5,206 nucleotides of DNA, taken from positions 1 through 5,206 of the forward strand of contig JAOZRM010000205.1 in the NCBI GenBank assembly GCA_029940175.1. Reading direction: 5' to 3'. The translations under genes and the position numbers were made by a program. The notes below the pieces were generated by a model. The model was not told the DNA's origin. It did not search any database and was given only the letters and a program-made list of their open reading frames with translations. Below, one piece after another: positions 4,733 to 5,206 of this stretch. Within the stretch, counting starts at the first letter, position 1. Each line of letters begins with the position of its first letter. This stretch comes from Candidatus Sabulitectum sp. (GTDB lineage: Bacteria > Fermentibacterota > Fermentibacteria > Fermentibacterales > JCC-6).

Positions 4733-5206
4733 TAGGTTTCAGACAGATCCTGCTGCTGCCAGATAACATAGTCTCCGTCATCGTTTGGCTTGCAGAGGAA
4801 TATGGCCTGACCGGCAGCTCTGAATCCCTGTTGTACACCCTCATCATCATAAAAATAAACCTTCAGTTCAAAAGATCTTACCAGTTGAAGTGTTTCACCT
4901 GAAGGATCGCCGTACCAGACACTCTCGCTGTTTCCTTCAAGGGTCAATTCGATGATCTCTGCACTGGTGCTTGTGAACATGTTTTCAGTCATAGCCTCCT
5001 CAATATCAAGTCCCCAGGATTCATCAATGATGCCATCGCCGTCGTAATCATCCCAGTCTACCTCAAGGAGTTTGAACTCATATTCATCATGGAGACATTC
5101 CATGTATGCAGCCATGTTCTTGGTCTCATATGCCAGCTCGAAATTTGCAATCACCTTGTATGCACTGTCCACAGGAGAATAGTAGCCCGACTCTCCGGGC
5201 TCTGTA
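4732..5206 (-). CDS. NTF2-like (SnoaL-type) domain protein, 5' end outside the window
   Basis: The frame is open to the right edge (5206, frame phase set by the codon ending at 5203), giving about 157 visible residues. A GTG at 5172 exists but has no ribosome site, and the coding character (TEPGESGYYSPVDSAY) continues through it, so the true start, probably with a signal or lipoprotein leader, is beyond the window. Counting from that GTG codon, VIANFELAYETKNMAAYMEC (7-26) is a typical first helix of NTF2-like folds, and residues 94-140 form the long beta-strands ending in YVIWQQQDLSET. A DYDGDGIID loop (42-50) fits the D-x-D-x-D-G-x-x-D calcium-binding pattern of thrombospondin type 3 or dockerin-like repeats. 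No catalytic residues can be assigned; a ligand-binding or accessory envelope role is a guess. Its TAA overlaps the protease ATG by one base, so the two are translationally linked. Confidence 0.7.
   Translation of the reverse strand, partial: TEPGESGYYSPVDSAYKVIANFELAYETKNMAAYMECLHDEYEFKLLEVDWDDYDGDGIIDESWGLDIEEAMTENMFTSTSAEIIELTLEGNSESVWYGDPSGETLQLVRSFELKVYFYDDEGVQQGFRAAGQAIFLCKPNDDGDYVIWQQQDLSET

Noticed and set aside
4693..4902. Plus-strand open frame opposite the NTF2-like/protease junction
   Set aside because: It is antisense to two supported genes, without signal, domain or ribosome site.
5184..5201. Hairpin AGCCCG/CGGGCT at the right edge as a possible terminator
   Set aside because: No T run follows on either strand and it lies within the open NTF2-like frame, so it is probably coding sequence for a Gly/Glu/Pro linker.

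Overview
The window appears to be chromosomal DNA from a bacterium of the Fibrobacteres-Chlorobi-Bacteroidetes (FCB) type. Two predicted exported proteins, an Omp28-like thioredoxin-fold protein and a subtilisin-like protease, end in PNP-containing beta-sandwich tails like type IX secretion (T9SS) sorting domains or FlgD-like Ig domains. Such tails are characteristic of that group and of related candidate phyla such as Fermentibacteria. This placement is inferred from domain style only. No insertion sequence, CRISPR array, integrase or phage gene is visible.

Layout. Positions 1-60 hold the 5' three quarters of a tRNA-Ser(GGA) on the minus strand, driven by a near-consensus sigma-70 promoter at 79-107. 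A 198-base divergent intergenic region (61-258) follows. A plus-strand gene (259-1275) for an Omp28-like exported protein then ends at a strong intrinsic terminator (1296-1326). From there to the right edge everything is on the minus strand and reads right to left as one tightly packed apparent operon: a partial NTF2-like secreted or lipoprotein-like gene (from beyond 5206 to 4732), a subtilase (4732-3515), the subtilase's own C-terminal part (to 2873), a small membrane protein (2871-2407), D-aminoacyl-tRNA deacylase dtd (2407-1955) and the nucleotide pyrophosphatase maf (1909-1325). Junctions are TAATG, TGAcATG and TGATG, plus one 45-base gap, so translational coupling is likely.

The most notable observation is an in-frame TGA (3515-3517) inside the subtilase. 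After it the same frame runs on with no shift through the conserved C-terminal helix of the S8 fold, a carboxypeptidase-regulatory-like domain and a PNP/FlgD-like secretion tail. Without the TGA the protein would be 619 residues. With it, the protease keeps its catalytic triad but loses the end of the fold and its sorting tail. Other TGA codons in the window act as ordinary stops, so this is a recent nonsense mutation, an assembly error, or site-specific readthrough at a weak UGA-C context.

The operon mixes two housecleaning enzymes, Dtd (removes D-amino acids from tRNA) and Maf (hydrolyses pyrimidine or non-canonical NTPs), with envelope or export genes. I see no convincing novel multi-gene system; the points to follow up are the interrupted protease and the unassigned membrane protein.
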